Shown here piece after piece: positions 50,251-62,087 of a stretch of 64,000 nt of DNA. The DNA is taken from the NCBI GenBank assembly GCA_905250125.1, contig CAJNOL010000395.1:1-64000 (forward strand), read 5' to 3'. Position numbers and translations under genes: made by a program. The notes beneath the pieces were generated by a model that saw nothing but the letters and a program-made list of their open reading frames with translations, was not told the origin of the DNA and searched no databases. Each line of letters starts with the position of its first letter. Position 1 is the first letter of the stretch. The stretch is from Rotaria sordida. Taxonomy: Eukaryota; Rotifera; Eurotatoria; Philodinida; Philodinidae.

Positions 50251-53200
50251 ATGTATCGTGTTAATAATCTTATTCAAACATCGTATTGTATTCGTTCAAC
50301 ATTTACATCATGTAAACGATTATTATCTGTAAAAGAATCCAAAGAACAATCAAAGAAATATAACGTTCGAAAAATAAATAAACTTCTTGTTGCAAATCGT
50401 GGTGAAATAGCTATTCGTGTATTTCGTGCATGTAATGAAAATAATATTCGGACAGTTGCTATTTATTCAGCTGAAGATGAAGGACAATTACATCGTATTA
50501 AAGCAGATGAATCATTTAAAATTGGAAAAGGTTTATCACCAATTGCTGCTTATTTAAATATTCCTGAAATAATTAAAGTTGCACGAAAAAATAATGTTGA
50601 TGCTATACATCCTGGTTATGGTTTTCTTTCCGAAAATGGAGATTTTGCTAAAGCATGTCTTGAAGCTGGTATTATATTTGTTGGTCCAACACCTGATGTT
50701 ATTTATCGAATGGGTAATAAAATCAATGCACGGCAAGCAGGTAAAAATAAAATAAAAACAACAATATATTAATTAAATAGTGTGCAATTATTTTGAAATA
50801 TTATAATTTCTTTTTTTTTTTAGCTATTGATGCTAAAGTACCAATTATTCCGGGTACGACAGATGCTGTTGAGAATCTTGATAGTGTACGAGAATTTGTT
50901 AAAGAACATGGTTATCCAGTAATGCTTAAGGCAGCACGTGGTGGCGGTGGTCGTGGAATGCGTGTAGCAACAAAAGAAAATGAATTAGAAGAAGCATTTC
51001 AACGAGCTTCATCCGAAGCTAAAGCAGCTGTTGGTGATGGTCGATTATTTGTTGAACGTCTTGTATCAAAAGCAAGGCATATTGAAGTACAAGTGATTGG
51101 TGATCATTATGGAAAAGTTGTACATTTATATGAACGAGATTGTTCTGTACAACGACGTCATCAAAAAGTTATTGAAGTAGCACCAGCAACCAATTTAGAT
51201 TCAAAACTTCGAGATCGTATAACAGACGATGCTGTACGTTTATCTAAACATGTTGGTTATCAAAATGCTGGAACAGTTGAATTTTTACTTGATGATAAAG
51301 GACGACATTATTTTATTGAAGTTAATTGTCGTTTACAAGTTGAACATACATGTTCAGAAGAAATAACAGGAATTGATATTGTACAATCACAAATCAAAAT
51401 AGCTGAAGGTGCACATTTATCAGATTTAGGTCTTGAACAAGATAAAATTAAAATTATGGGTGCTGCTGTACAATGTCGTATGACGACAGAAGATCCTGCA
51501 AATAATTTTACACCTGATGTTGGTCGAATTGATCTATTTCGTTCTGCTGAAGGATTTGGTTAGTTCAATAGATATTTTAGAATATAATCTTTTCTTCCTT
51601 TTTTTTCTAGGTATTCGTATTGATAGTGCTTCCGCTTATACAGATGCTGTTATAAGTCCATTTTATGATTCTTTATTAGTAAAAGTTATTGCTCATGCAC
51701 GTAATCATCAAGAAGCATGTTCGAAAATGGTTCGTGCACTTAGAGAATTTCGTATTCGAGGTAAAAGAAAAACAAAGAATTTAAATAATAAGAATGTTTT
51801 TTTTTCTATTAAATTTTTTCTGTAGGTGTCAAAACGAATATTCCCTTTTTACTTAATGTTCTTAAACATAAACAATTTCTCGAAGGTTCAATAACAACAA
51901 GTTTCTTAGATGAAAATCCTACTTTATTTAAATTTGTACCTCCACAAGATCGTGCACAAAAATTACTTTTTTATATATCAGAAGTATTAGTTAATGGGCC
52001 TTTAACACCATTGGGTACAGACAAAAAGCCAGCAATGATAAAACCAGAACTTCCTCCTGTAAAAAAGAAAGAAATTCCAGATGGTTGGCGTCAAGTTTTA
52101 AAAAAAGAAGGACCTGAAGGTTTTGCTAAAGCTGTTCGTAAACATCCACAGTAAGACATAAAAAATAAATGAATCTAAATATTTTCAAATACAAAAAGAA
52201 ATATATATATATATATATATATATATGATTATTTTCTGATATTAGAGCCTTAATTATGGATACAACAATGCGTGATGCACATCAAAGTTTATTAGCAACA
52301 CGTGTACGAACATGTGATTTAAAAAAATCAGCACCATTTGTTGCAAAAAATTTTTCACAATTTTATAGTTTAGAAAATTGGGGAGGTAAAAAGCAAAATA
52401 TTTTTTTTTTTGTATTTTGATTTATTTAAAAAAAAATTTAGGTGCAACATTTGATGTTGCTCTTCGTTTTCTACATGAATGTCCATGGGATCGTTTAAGT
52501 GAATTACGAGAAATTATTCCAAATATTCCATTTCAAATGTTATTACGTGGCGCAAATGCTGTTGGATATTCGAATTATCCAGATAATGTTATTGATGCTT
52601 TCTGTCAAATGGCAGTTGATCGTGGAATGGATATATTTCGTATATTTGATTCATTAAATTATTTACCAAATATGAAAGTTGGTATTGATGCTGTTGGCAA
52701 AGCAAATGGTGTCATATCAGCTGCTGTTTGTTATACAGGTGATGTTGCAGATAAAACACGTATGAAATATAATTTAGAATATTATACTAAATTTGTTGAT
52801 CAACTTGTTAAAATGGGTATACATATTTTATCGATCAAAGGTAGTACATCTTATTTGTTTTTTTTTTGTTCTTGAATAAAACTTAGAAGACAAATTAATT
52901 TTGTTTAGATATGGCTGGTCTTCTTAAACCTCAAGCTACCAAAATATTAATTGATGCTATTCGACAAAAATATCCAGATTTACCTATTCATTTGCATACA
53001 CAGTAAATAGAGATCATTTTTACTCATTTAATCAAAAAGATTTTCATCTTTTCTCTTGTATTCTTATTTGAATCACCAACAACATTGATGAGATGAAGAA
53101 AAATATTGTATCAATGTATAGAGTTATCGTAAATGTTCTATAATTGAAACAAAAAATAAATTCAGAGTTCTCTCCCATTTTCATAGATTTGTAATAATCT

Positions 53201-55937
53201 TTTGCGATGTGAATACAATCATTTATTCTTGTCTAATAATCCCATGATCTTTTGATTTACATTTTAAATATAAAACAAAAACTAAACTATTTGTAGAACT
53301 AGACTAATAAATTCTTTTTATTTTTTTTTTGTATTTTAGTGATACAGCCGGAACTGGTGTTGCTAATTATTTAGCAGCTCTTGAAGCCGGAGCTGATATT
53401 GTCGATGTAGCTGTTGATTCTATGAGTGGTATGACATCTCAACCAACAATGGGTGGTGTTGTTGCTGCATTACAAAATACAAAATATGATACAAATATTG
53501 ATTTGGATAAAGTAAATGAATATTCAGCATTTTGGGAACAAACACGTTTACTTTATGCACCATTTGAATGTACTACAACAATGAAAAGTGGTAATGCTGA
53601 TGTTTATAGAAATGAAATACCTGGTGGACAATATACAAATTTACAAGTAAAAATTAAACATTATTTTAATTGATATTTACTTTTTTGTTTTTTTTTTGTT
53701 TTTTGAAATTATTTATTTTAGTTTCAAGCATTTAGTCTTGGTCTTGGTTCACAATTTGAAAGTGTTAAAAAATCATATATTGAAGCTAATCAAGTTTTAG
53801 GTGATATAATTAAAGTAACACCATCATCAAAAGTTGTTGGTGATCTTGCACAATTTATGGTACAAAATAATTTAACAGCTAAAGATGTTCATGAACGTGT
53901 TGAAGAACTTTCATTTCCATCAAGTGTTGTTGAATTTATGGAAGGTCAACTTGGTCAAGTAATTTTTCTTGGTTTTTTTTTCTTATATATTAAAAACGAA
54001 GGAACAATTTTTTTTTCTCGTGATTTTAATTTTTAGCCACATGGTGGATTTCCTGAACCACTTCGTACAAAAATATTAAAAGGAAAGAAAAAAATTGATG
54101 GTCGTCCAGGTGCTAATGCTAAACCATTAGATTTTAATAAAATTGAACAAGAATTAAAAACGAAATTTGGTGATGATATTATTCGTAAATGTGATGTTAT
54201 GTCATATGTTATGTTTCCTAAAGTACTTGAAGAATATATTACTTTTAAGAAACAATATGGTCCTGTTGATCTTTATCCAACACGTGTATTTTTTGTTGGA
54301 CCAGAATTAAATGAAGTAATGGAGTAAGTTTATTTTAAAACGAAAGAAATCATAATAATATATATATATATAATTTAGTATTGAAATTGAACATGGAAAA
54401 GTTCTTCATATTGTTGTAATGGGTATAAGTGATTTACTTATTACAACAGGTGACCGTGAAGTATTCTTTCAAGTTAATGGACAATTACGTTCAATGAAAA
54501 TTAAAGATAAAGCAGCTATTAAAGATCAAAAAGTTCATCCAAAAGCTGATAAAAATAACAAGAATCAAATTGGTAAGTTTAATTACAAGATATAATAAAA
54601 CCATTGCGTCTCTTCCCTCTATAACTTAAAGTATAAATGATATCACAAAATATTTTATACCAAATTAATGCTCATAAAAAACTAGATTTATAAATGTAAT
54701 TAGAGCAATTACTGCCTATGAAATTATTGAAATGTATTGAATTTCATGTCAAAATGCACTTGTACTTTGCAATTTTCATCCTTTATGTATATATTTTCAC
54801 AAAAAAATAATAGCAGATTCGTAATTTCCATCTAAAACTAAATCTATAGACATGTCATTTATATATTTTGAACGCAAAAAATTTTTTTGAAAAAAATCCT
54901 GGAAGGTATTGCAGACAAATTTTTTTTTAAACTGACTCAATGAGAAAAAGATTCGATACTCTCAAAGCTGCTGAAGGAAATCATATGATTTTTTTTTTCA
55001 TAAACGTACATTTATGAGAAGTTTATATTTCTAATAAATTGGAAATTCTATCATTTACAATTTAAGCTGATGAGGGAGCATGATAATTCTTTTATAGACT
55101 TGATATAATAAAATCTATGGCAATGTTTATGCTCAAAAGGGCACATATATTGCAATTTTTATTACATTTTTCAATAAAAATAATATCAAATCTGTGATCT
55201 CTGTCAAAAATTGCGTCCACTGATATATAAATCGAGATATTTCAGTTCAAAAAAATGTTTTTTTTCGTCACAAATATACAAATGACATATCTGTAGATTT
55301 AGTTTTTGATGAAGATTACAAATCTGCTATTATTTTCTGTGAAAATATATACATAAAGAATGAAAATCGCAAAGTATGAGTGCATTTTGGCATATAATTC
55401 GAAGCATTTCAATAATTTCATAGGCAATAATTGTTCTAATTGCACTCAGAAATCCAGTTTCTGATGAGCATTAATTTAGTATAAAATACTTTATGATATC
55501 ATTTATACTTTAAGTTGTAGAGGGAAGGGGCGTAATAATTTTGTTACATCTTGTACATTCCTACCGAAATTAGTGTAAGCTATCAAAGTTCATAGATTTA
55601 ATATTTCAAAAAAAACTCATTCCTATATATAACGAAAACAATGATGAAAAGCTGAAAATTTATTTTTTAGGTGCACCGATGCCAGGTCAAGTACTTGATA
55701 TAAAAGCGAAAGTAGGTGATACCATCAAAAAAGGTGATACAGTTGCTGTATTAAGTGCTATGAAGGTATGTAAAAATAAAATTAATTTCATTTCATGATA
55801 TTATATATTTTTTCTTTTGATTAATATTTTAGATGGAAACTGTAGTGAAAAGTCCTATGGATGGTAAAGTAAAACAAGTTCATGTTAATGCTGGTCAACA
55901 AATACATGGTGATGATTTAATTATTGAATTAGAATAA
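50251..55937 (+). CDS. PC: Pyruvate carboxylase, mitochondrial
   Basis: Biotin enzyme that carboxylates pyruvate to oxaloacetate in the mitochondrial matrix. 1185 residues (human 1178) in 13 exons: 50251-50740, 50824-51558, 51611-51760, 51826-52150, 52246-52385, 52442-52840, 52909-53002, 53340-53646, 53722-53958, 54037-54323, 54379-54572, 55671-55765 and 55833-55937. All phases close. The first ~35 residues ([20 protein letters not shown]) are basic, hydroxylated and free of acids, a mitochondrial presequence. Biotin carboxylase domain from about 41 ([17 protein letters not shown]), with ATP-grasp loop GGGGRGM at 203-209. Carboxyltransferase domain from about 567 (D572 in [10 protein letters not shown]746 in IKDMAGL, the carboxylated lysine position; H776 and H778 in HTHDTAG). 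The biotin carrier domain ends the protein; K1151 in SAMKMET is the biotin site, split by the last intron right after K. Intron 11 (1098 bp) holds a palindromic element. Apparently intact. Confidence 0.98.
52199..52226. repeat. (TA)n microsatellite in pyruvate carboxylase intron 4
   Basis: A run of about 13 AT dinucleotides inside a 95 bp intron. Similar but shorter TA runs occur in intron 10 of the same gene (about 54358-54372) and elsewhere in the window. Confidence 0.9.
54595..55545. repeat. Foldback element in pyruvate carboxylase intron 11
   Basis: About 950 bp imperfect palindrome with long, well-kept arms. CTTCCCTCTATAACTTAAAG near 54612 pairs with CTTTAAGTTGTAGAGGGAAG near 55509; ATAAATGATATCACAAAATA pairs with the region near 55480; GCAGATTCGTAATTTCCATC near 54814 pairs with the complement near 55310; CTATAGACATGTCATTTATA pairs with the region near 55275. 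The centre is near 55070. It accounts for most of the intron. No coding capacity was seen. Confidence 0.85.
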
Positions 55938-58501
55938 TTATCTATTCAATAATAGTTTGTTATTCTTTTCATATGATCCATATTTTATGTATTTTATCTC
56001 ATTATTGAAATAAATCCGTTTGTGTTTTTCTTCTAACAATAACAATTGCTTGTGTTTTGCTCAAAACAATTCTATTGTAGTCTTTCCCTATACGTATTTT
56101 ATTTGTTTTTATGAGTGACTATCCTACATAGTAAAATGATTATTTTCTTTTTGTTTTCAACACATCCTCAAATCTACTAGAACAATGAAATATAATAAAA
56201 TTTCATTTCATTTTTCTGCTTTTGTATCTTGTAGTTTATTGTTTTTATATTTTTTATTGTCCATAAATAATAAATAAAATTTTTACATTGTATTAATTAA
56301 TAGATTAGTTTTTTTAACGGATGGTGAAAAAAAGTTTCTAGATCAAATGTTTTTTCATCTATCGATCGATTATGAGAGTCAGGAGGAAATTTGCAGTATT
56401 GGATTATCCAAATATATGTCCGGAATTTTTGGGAAACTCATAGGTTAGGAATTATGAATGAATCTTTGAAAGATTCGAAAGATAAAGTCTGAACGGAAAC
56501 AGTTGAACTAACTGATCTAGAAACGGCGAATCGGGTCGGATCCTGTTGGAAACTGATTCTGTGCAACATACTTGTTTTCGTCATAAAGGTACTTAAGTAA
56601 ACTTAGTTCCATAACCTTTTACTTGACTGCACATCATGTTCTGAAATTTCTAGAGATCAGCACCTAGATCATATATGTCCTTTATAGTAACATAGCCGGT
56701 GGAGCTCTTAGACTTGGGAAGACTGAATTCAATCTATGTTTTTTTGAAAGACAGTCTTCGGTAGTATAATGAAAGACTGAATAAATGTTTTTTTTATGTA
56801 ATGAAGAAAGTGAAGATTTGAACTCGTTCGGTGACAATCACTATCACAAATTCTGAGATAAGCTTATGTTTACGTTGAACAATAGCGCAATAGGTGAATG
56901 TACGGACAAAAAATTAAATGATTCATTTTTTCGACTAGTGTCTTACAAAACGCTAGGTGGGTTAAGAAGTGTTGCTTAAAATTGTTTCATATAGGTTGAA
57001 GTAGTTGTATTGTTTGTCGAAAAGTGACCAAGGTTTGCTAGACATTTCAGTTAATTCTGTTCGACACTCTAGTGTACAAAAAGAAGTGTTAACTATACTT
57101 CTCAGTCAGTAGTGGACTTGGGATTTGGAACCAAAGAGGACGATTATAGGCAGAACACACTTTCTGGGCTCATCCAAGGTAGTGTATACTCATTTTTTGC
57201 TTGGAAAAATCAAAGAAATTTCTCGAAGGTGGAAGACCGCTCCTTTGCTCTAAATCTATCATTGCCTTAAGTAGTTCCAAGGAAAAACGAAAGGATTGTA
57301 AAAGTGAATAACTATCCTCTTTGTTCGTTGTCTCGTCAACATTTGAAATTGTTTTTTGAAAACCGTCTAGAGTGACATTGCTTCGGTGTCTACATACAGC
57401 AATAATACATTTATTGAATACCTTCTATTACCAATTATTTTGCAAATCATATAGAACGAGACAGCCTACTAAAAAGCAGGCCAAGGACTGAAAATCTCAC
57501 AGCAATTCTTCAGAAATAATCGAGCTGATTTAGTAAGTCTTGAAATCAAGGAGCTTCAAAGACGTCAATATATCTTTTACTAAAAGTCTTGTTATTGGTA
57601 GAGGTGTTGTAGAAAACAATTGAATAAGATATCATTTTGTTAAGCAATGCTTGCTCTTTCTTTTAGTATAATCTATGAATTTTTTCTTATCAATACAAAT
57701 CAAATTATTCAATATTCGATCTTGTTTATGTACGTTTGAAATCAAACTTGTCAATCATGTTCATTTTTCAAATAATGAATTATCTAAAGTTCCTTTTTTT
57801 GTGTCTATACAAATGCGTCATCATACAGTAACTTTTAACCTTGTATAGTTACTGATAATAATATTTAATTTCATTATATTGAATAATCTATGGTGTATTA
57901 AAAAGTCAAGTAAATAAATTTTCCTTTTTTTTTTATTCCTATCTTAAATTATTTAATCAAGATAAATTTGTGTAAGAAATTTACAATGAAATTAAGTTTG
58001 GACTATGAAAAAAATTACGAAAACAATTGAAATACTTCAATAATCAAGCAATTTTAAATGAATACCATGGTCCAGAAAAATTGACTTTCGACTTGAGACT
58101 TTGCATAGCGAGAGTAGTTTATTGTGAAAGTTTCAAATCTTTTGACTCGTTTCTATTCTGAACTAAGAGCATAGGAATCTGTGCCGTTGTATATGAGTGA
58201 TATACAGGACACGCTTTTACCGTGATTATATCTTTAAATAGAAACAACGAAAAGATCTGACACTTTCACAAGAAACTATTCTCACTATACAAAGTCTCAA
58301 GTCGAAATTTCAAAATCTTTTTTCCTTTGACAATGATATTCATTCAAATAATATCGTAAAAGTACAATATCTTCGCAACAATAAACTGAGAGCACGAGCT
58401 CTTTTCAGGATATTCAGAGGTCTCGCAAATAGAGACCGGCAGTGTCACGTTTCTTTTAACTCCGACTACGAAAAAACTCTGAAATTTTTTTCTATTCAAA
58501 T
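55938..58501. other. Intergenic region downstream of pyruvate carboxylase
   Basis: 2.6 kb with no supportable gene. The 3' UTR of pyruvate carboxylase with AATAAA-type signals near 56008 and 56268-56276 lies at the start. From about 56330 to 57600 the base composition is less AT-rich than elsewhere and may be old transposon sequence, but I could not read any domain in either strand. Confidence 0.45.
58076..58318. repeat. Short foldback element near the hAT remnant
   Basis: TTTCGACTTGAGACTTTG at 58085 pairs with CAAAGTCTCAAGTCGAAA at 58290-58307. The arms go on through GAGAGTAGTTTATTGTGAAAG against CTTTCACAAGAAACTATTCTC and TCTGTGCCGTTG near the centre. About 235 bp in all, a typical MITE size. 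Confidence 0.75.
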
Positions 58502-58752
58502 CAAGATTTCCATTTTGCTAATAATGATGATGATAGAGAAGATATTGACGTTTTGGATTTGTGGCATGAACTACAGGATTTATTTCCAACATTATCTTCA
58601 ATTGCTAGGAAAATCTTTGCAATATCGGCTTCAAACATTATGCTTGAACGCCTGCCTTTTCTCATCATCGGAAAAACAGTGTTGACGAGTGTAGAATAAA
58701 TTTTGATGATGAAAAGCTCAATCAGCTCATGTTTCTTCAAAGAAAAACTTAG
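58502..58752 (+). pseudogene. hAT transposase C-terminal (dimerisation domain) fragment, frameshifted
   Basis: The frame from 58502 reads into DVLDLWHELQDLFPTLSSIA, then RKIFAISASNIMLER, the end of the hAT C-terminal dimerisation domain (family pattern: W..FP.LS..A..I..IPAS...SER.FS). After ER the frame shifts by one, and the sequence goes on as AFSHHRKNSVDECRINFDDE then KLNQLMFLQRKT and stop at 58752, matching the end of that domain. No catalytic part was found upstream, so this is a broken leftover. A short open piece follows (58753-58912, e.g. SIMSGHSSETIVKKAREEDK) that I cannot assign. Confidence 0.75.
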
Positions 58753-59801
58753 TTTTATTGAAAGAATTTCGTCGGGTGAAGAAGACGCCAACAAAAAGAT
58801 CAAATTTAGATCCAATTTCAATTATGTCAGGACATTCAAGTGAAACAATAGTTAAAAAAGCACGTGAAGAAGATAAAAATATATCTAATGACGAAAGTAG
58901 AGACATTGAATGATGCTCATGTTTTTTTTTCGCAATAATCATTTGTAAAAGTTAATTTAATGTAGATGTTTTTTTTTTGTTTTTTTCTATTTGATGTTGC
59001 TTAATAATTGAATTAAAAGTTCTTGTTAACAAGAAGTTACAATTGTGAAAAGTAACTCTTGCAGAAGCAAAGAATGTAATAGGGTTTTCAGAGTGTATGT
59101 AATTTCCATTGACTTCGACTCTGCCGAAGTCGGAATTAGATGCAGGTCTCTACTCGCAAGGTCAACAATATTGGGAAGGGGGACGGTGATCCTTGTCGTA
59201 GGAACTGATGAGCGAAAAACTATACAAAATCGTTCGGTTTCCTTGGAAAAAACGAAAATTTTCCAAGACATTGGGGACATTCTTGAGGGCATTCATAGGT
59301 CATTAAAATCTACATAATGCACGTAGTCTCATCGAAAAAAGTGATTTATCAGTTGAGAGAATTTCTAGTTTACATAAAATGAAAATTATTATTAAATCGG
59401 TAAGATAGATTATTCATCAAAGTTCCATTAATTGTTGATATTAATCAAACAATGATTAACTTAGAAAGGATATAACTTTTCTAAATTATTTTCTTACATT
59501 GATATAATTTGTTGTTTATGTAGTGAAAAATGTTATTATTTTAATCTGAAACAAAAAAATATATTTTTGACTTTTTCGATGGAAAAATAAAAACTCTTCA
59601 TTAATTCTTAATTAATCACTCATCAAAAATTGAACCAACTTCTCCATAAAATAAATATTTCAATTTTTCAAATAATTATATACAAATATAAAATAGATAT
59701 ATATATATATACTTTTAGTATTGAATTCAAAAAGAAAATTTGAAGCATAAAGCATATGTTATTCCTTATCTGACAAGGAAACGAAAAAAAACAAAACAAA
59801 G
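58753..59801. other. Mosaic repeat region downstream of the hAT fragment
   Basis: 59284-59365 matches the right part of the dispersed repeat in NAA15 intron 5. 59030-59300 is less AT-rich and has open frames on both strands (59045-59317 +, 59026-59292 -) without any recognised domain. 59400-59790 is AT-rich, with a TA run near 59697, and precedes the stop codon of the calcium-sensor gene. Confidence 0.5.
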
Positions 59802-62087
59802 TTAACGAAATGGATTAACTGTATTTCTATAAATTCCATCTTTCATAAGAAAATAAATAAATTCATCTTTCGTTACACGACCATCATTTGATATGTCTAA
59901 TTTTTTCATAAAATCTTTTGCAACTTCTTCTGGTGGATAATCTTCAATATGTTGTATACCTAAAAGAGTATACATTGCTCGAAGAACTGGTTCGATTTCA
60001 TCTAAAATTAAATATATCTTTCATTTTTTCTTTTTATATATATATATTTTTGTTTTTCTACCTTCAGTTAAATATCCATTTGAATCAAGATCATAACATT
60101 CAAATGCATAATCTAAACGTGATCGTAGATCACCACGTGAACATATAGCAAAACCTAATAAAAATTCTCCAAATTCAACAAAACCATTACCATCAACATC
60201 AAATGCACGAAATATATGATCACACATATCATTTAAACGTTCAGGTGATTCATTACGTAGAATACGATAAAATTTACGAAATTGAAAACGATCAAGGTGA
60301 CCATTAGGATTTTCATGAAAAAATTTTTTATGCCAACTAACTATTTCATCTGGTGAAAGACCTATGAAAAGAAAAAAAAAAGAAAGTAGATTCATTCGAA
60401 ATATTTTATCTTCTTTAGATTATCAACATTGAAAAATACATTGATTAAAAATACAATCAATATAAATTATGAAAATACAAAACAATTTTTCTATTTTTAA
60501 TTTCATTTGTTTTATTTATTTATCCAAACTATTTAGAAGCTTTATATGAGGCTGTATATAATAGATATTCTACGTCTTATATTCATTCATTAACGTATGC
60601 AGAATTTTATGGATTTGCTTTCGTATTAAATCAAAATAAAGTATGTGATTAATTGAATCAGGATGCTCATACTATTTTAAAATTAAAGAACGGGGCTGGT
60701 CTGAGGCAATCAACATTGAGGAGAAGAGGGGATATTACTCCTCCGGCCGGACCATCCGTTTTGACCAACAAGAACAAATAAATGAATAAAAGACTTCTTT
60801 GAATAAATTAAACTAAGTCTCCGTATTGAAGAGGATTCCTCCTCCTTACCGGGTGTAAAAAACCAGAATTTTTTCAAGTTTTGGTTTTTCATCGCTAATA
60901 TATTTTCCAAGTGTCCTATGTCAAATGCCATATAAATGAGGACTCTTCATTGTTAGTTAGTACTTTTATTACACCCAACTTTCGAAATTCATAACAGAAA
61001 AACTTATGTTGCGATTATTTTTTTATCCCAAAATTCTCTCAATGATAATGATTATTTCTCATTCCAAGGGTGTTGAGAGCATGGATGATCATCATCTCCT
61101 AATACTGCTAGTTTTCGATCACTTCAATCGAAAAAAAAAGTTCTGATACATACAGAAGAATTTGTTTTTTTTTATTTTTCTCGAAATTAATTTTTACACA
61201 AAAAAAGTGTAGAATCGCCCCACATTTCTCTGACATACTACATTCGATCGAGTTGAAACTCTTCTTTTTATAGGTACTGGACACTGTTTGGCGTGTTTTG
61301 AAAAATATTGCATCGTTGATTTGTGGCAGAAGAACACATGTGATACATTAAGTATTCTAATGTTTTTTATTCGAATGGAAGAAGACAAAAAAATAGTAGG
61401 CGCCTTAAACACAATGTCTAGCATCTGTAAAAAAAATTCGGTCTTATTGCAACTGAAATAGCCAGACGATTTTTAATCTTTGCGACTCAGATATTTTCTA
61501 GAAGAAAGTATTAGACCAGTTGAAGTCCATGATGACTTTTGCTCTACTTCTTGAGATCTATGTGTTCAGAAAGTTTTAAATATTTCTGATGATCTGTTCT
61601 TCATAAACCCTGGAGAGGGTTACCATAATGACATATGTGGAATGTACATACTCGTTCCAGCCGTCAAATACAATCAACTATACTAAGACATACATGAGTT
61701 AAAAAATAACACATAAACCTTTATAAAGGTTACTATAATATAATTCTCATATATATAATTTATCTACAAAATGTTTTTTTTATTTTTCCATATAGAATTG
61801 CTATCACAACTGAGACATAATACCGTATTGTATTTCTTAAAATTTTCTGTCGATTATATCAATCAACAATTTTTTTTTTTTTGATTTTATCATAACTATT
61901 TAAAGAAATTTTTATAAATACCTGTTTGTGAACGAAGAAAATCAATATCTCTTTCAGATAACTCGATTCGTTTATGTTCTTTCTTGACTGTAGATGATTT
62001 TGTTGGTTCATTCGTATTTTGATGAAATCGTTTCATATAGGCAGCAGGCATATTTTCCATATTTAACGTACCTTTTACATTACCCAT
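59802..62087 (-). CDS. Neuronal calcium sensor (NCS/recoverin-type) EF-hand protein
   Basis: Calcium-myristoyl switch protein of the NCS group, 221 residues in three exons: 62087-61922, 60361-60062 and 60001-59802; phases close. It starts MGNVKGTLN, with the Gly2 needed for N-myristoylation. The ~50-residue N-terminal extension before the first EF-hand is longer than in frequenin or recoverin and more like KChIP-type proteins. EF1 is degenerate (HENPNGHLDRFQF), as usual in the family. EF2 (D110-E121, DVDGNGFVEFGE), EF3 (D146-E157, split by intron 2) and EF4 (D191-E202) have all calcium ligands. The block between EF2 and EF3, LLGFAICSRGDLRSRLDYAF, matches the family's ALSVTSRGTLDEKLRWAF. The subfamily (KChIP, frequenin, or an invertebrate branch) cannot be settled. 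Intron 1 is 1560 bp and contains copy B of the PHACTR-intron repeat. Confidence 0.93.
60870..61624. repeat. Interspersed element copy B in intron 1 of the calcium-sensor gene
   Basis: Collinear with the 3' part of the element in PHACTR intron 2 over about 600-750 bp, in the same plus-strand orientation. Shared words include TCATCGCTAATAT, GTCAAATGCCATATAAAT, CATCGTTGATTT..GGCAG, ACATGTGATAC, GAAAGTTTTAAATATTTCT. It ends at GGTTACC (61618-61624), as copy A ends at GGTCACC. It lacks the left end of copy A and the TTAA flank on the right (ATAATG instead), so it is truncated or older. In this gene it lies antisense to transcription; in PHACTR the same strand is sense. Confidence 0.75.

Noticed and set aside
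59113-59133. GACTTCG/CGAAGTC hairpin as a possible structured RNA or tRNA-like element
   Set aside because: The stem is only 7 bp, no acceptor stem or other tRNA arms fit around it, and the region looks like repeat debris.
59026-59317. 90- and 88-residue open frames on both strands as a gene
   Set aside because: Both strands are open over the same stretch, neither gives a domain, and the segment sits inside a transposon mosaic.
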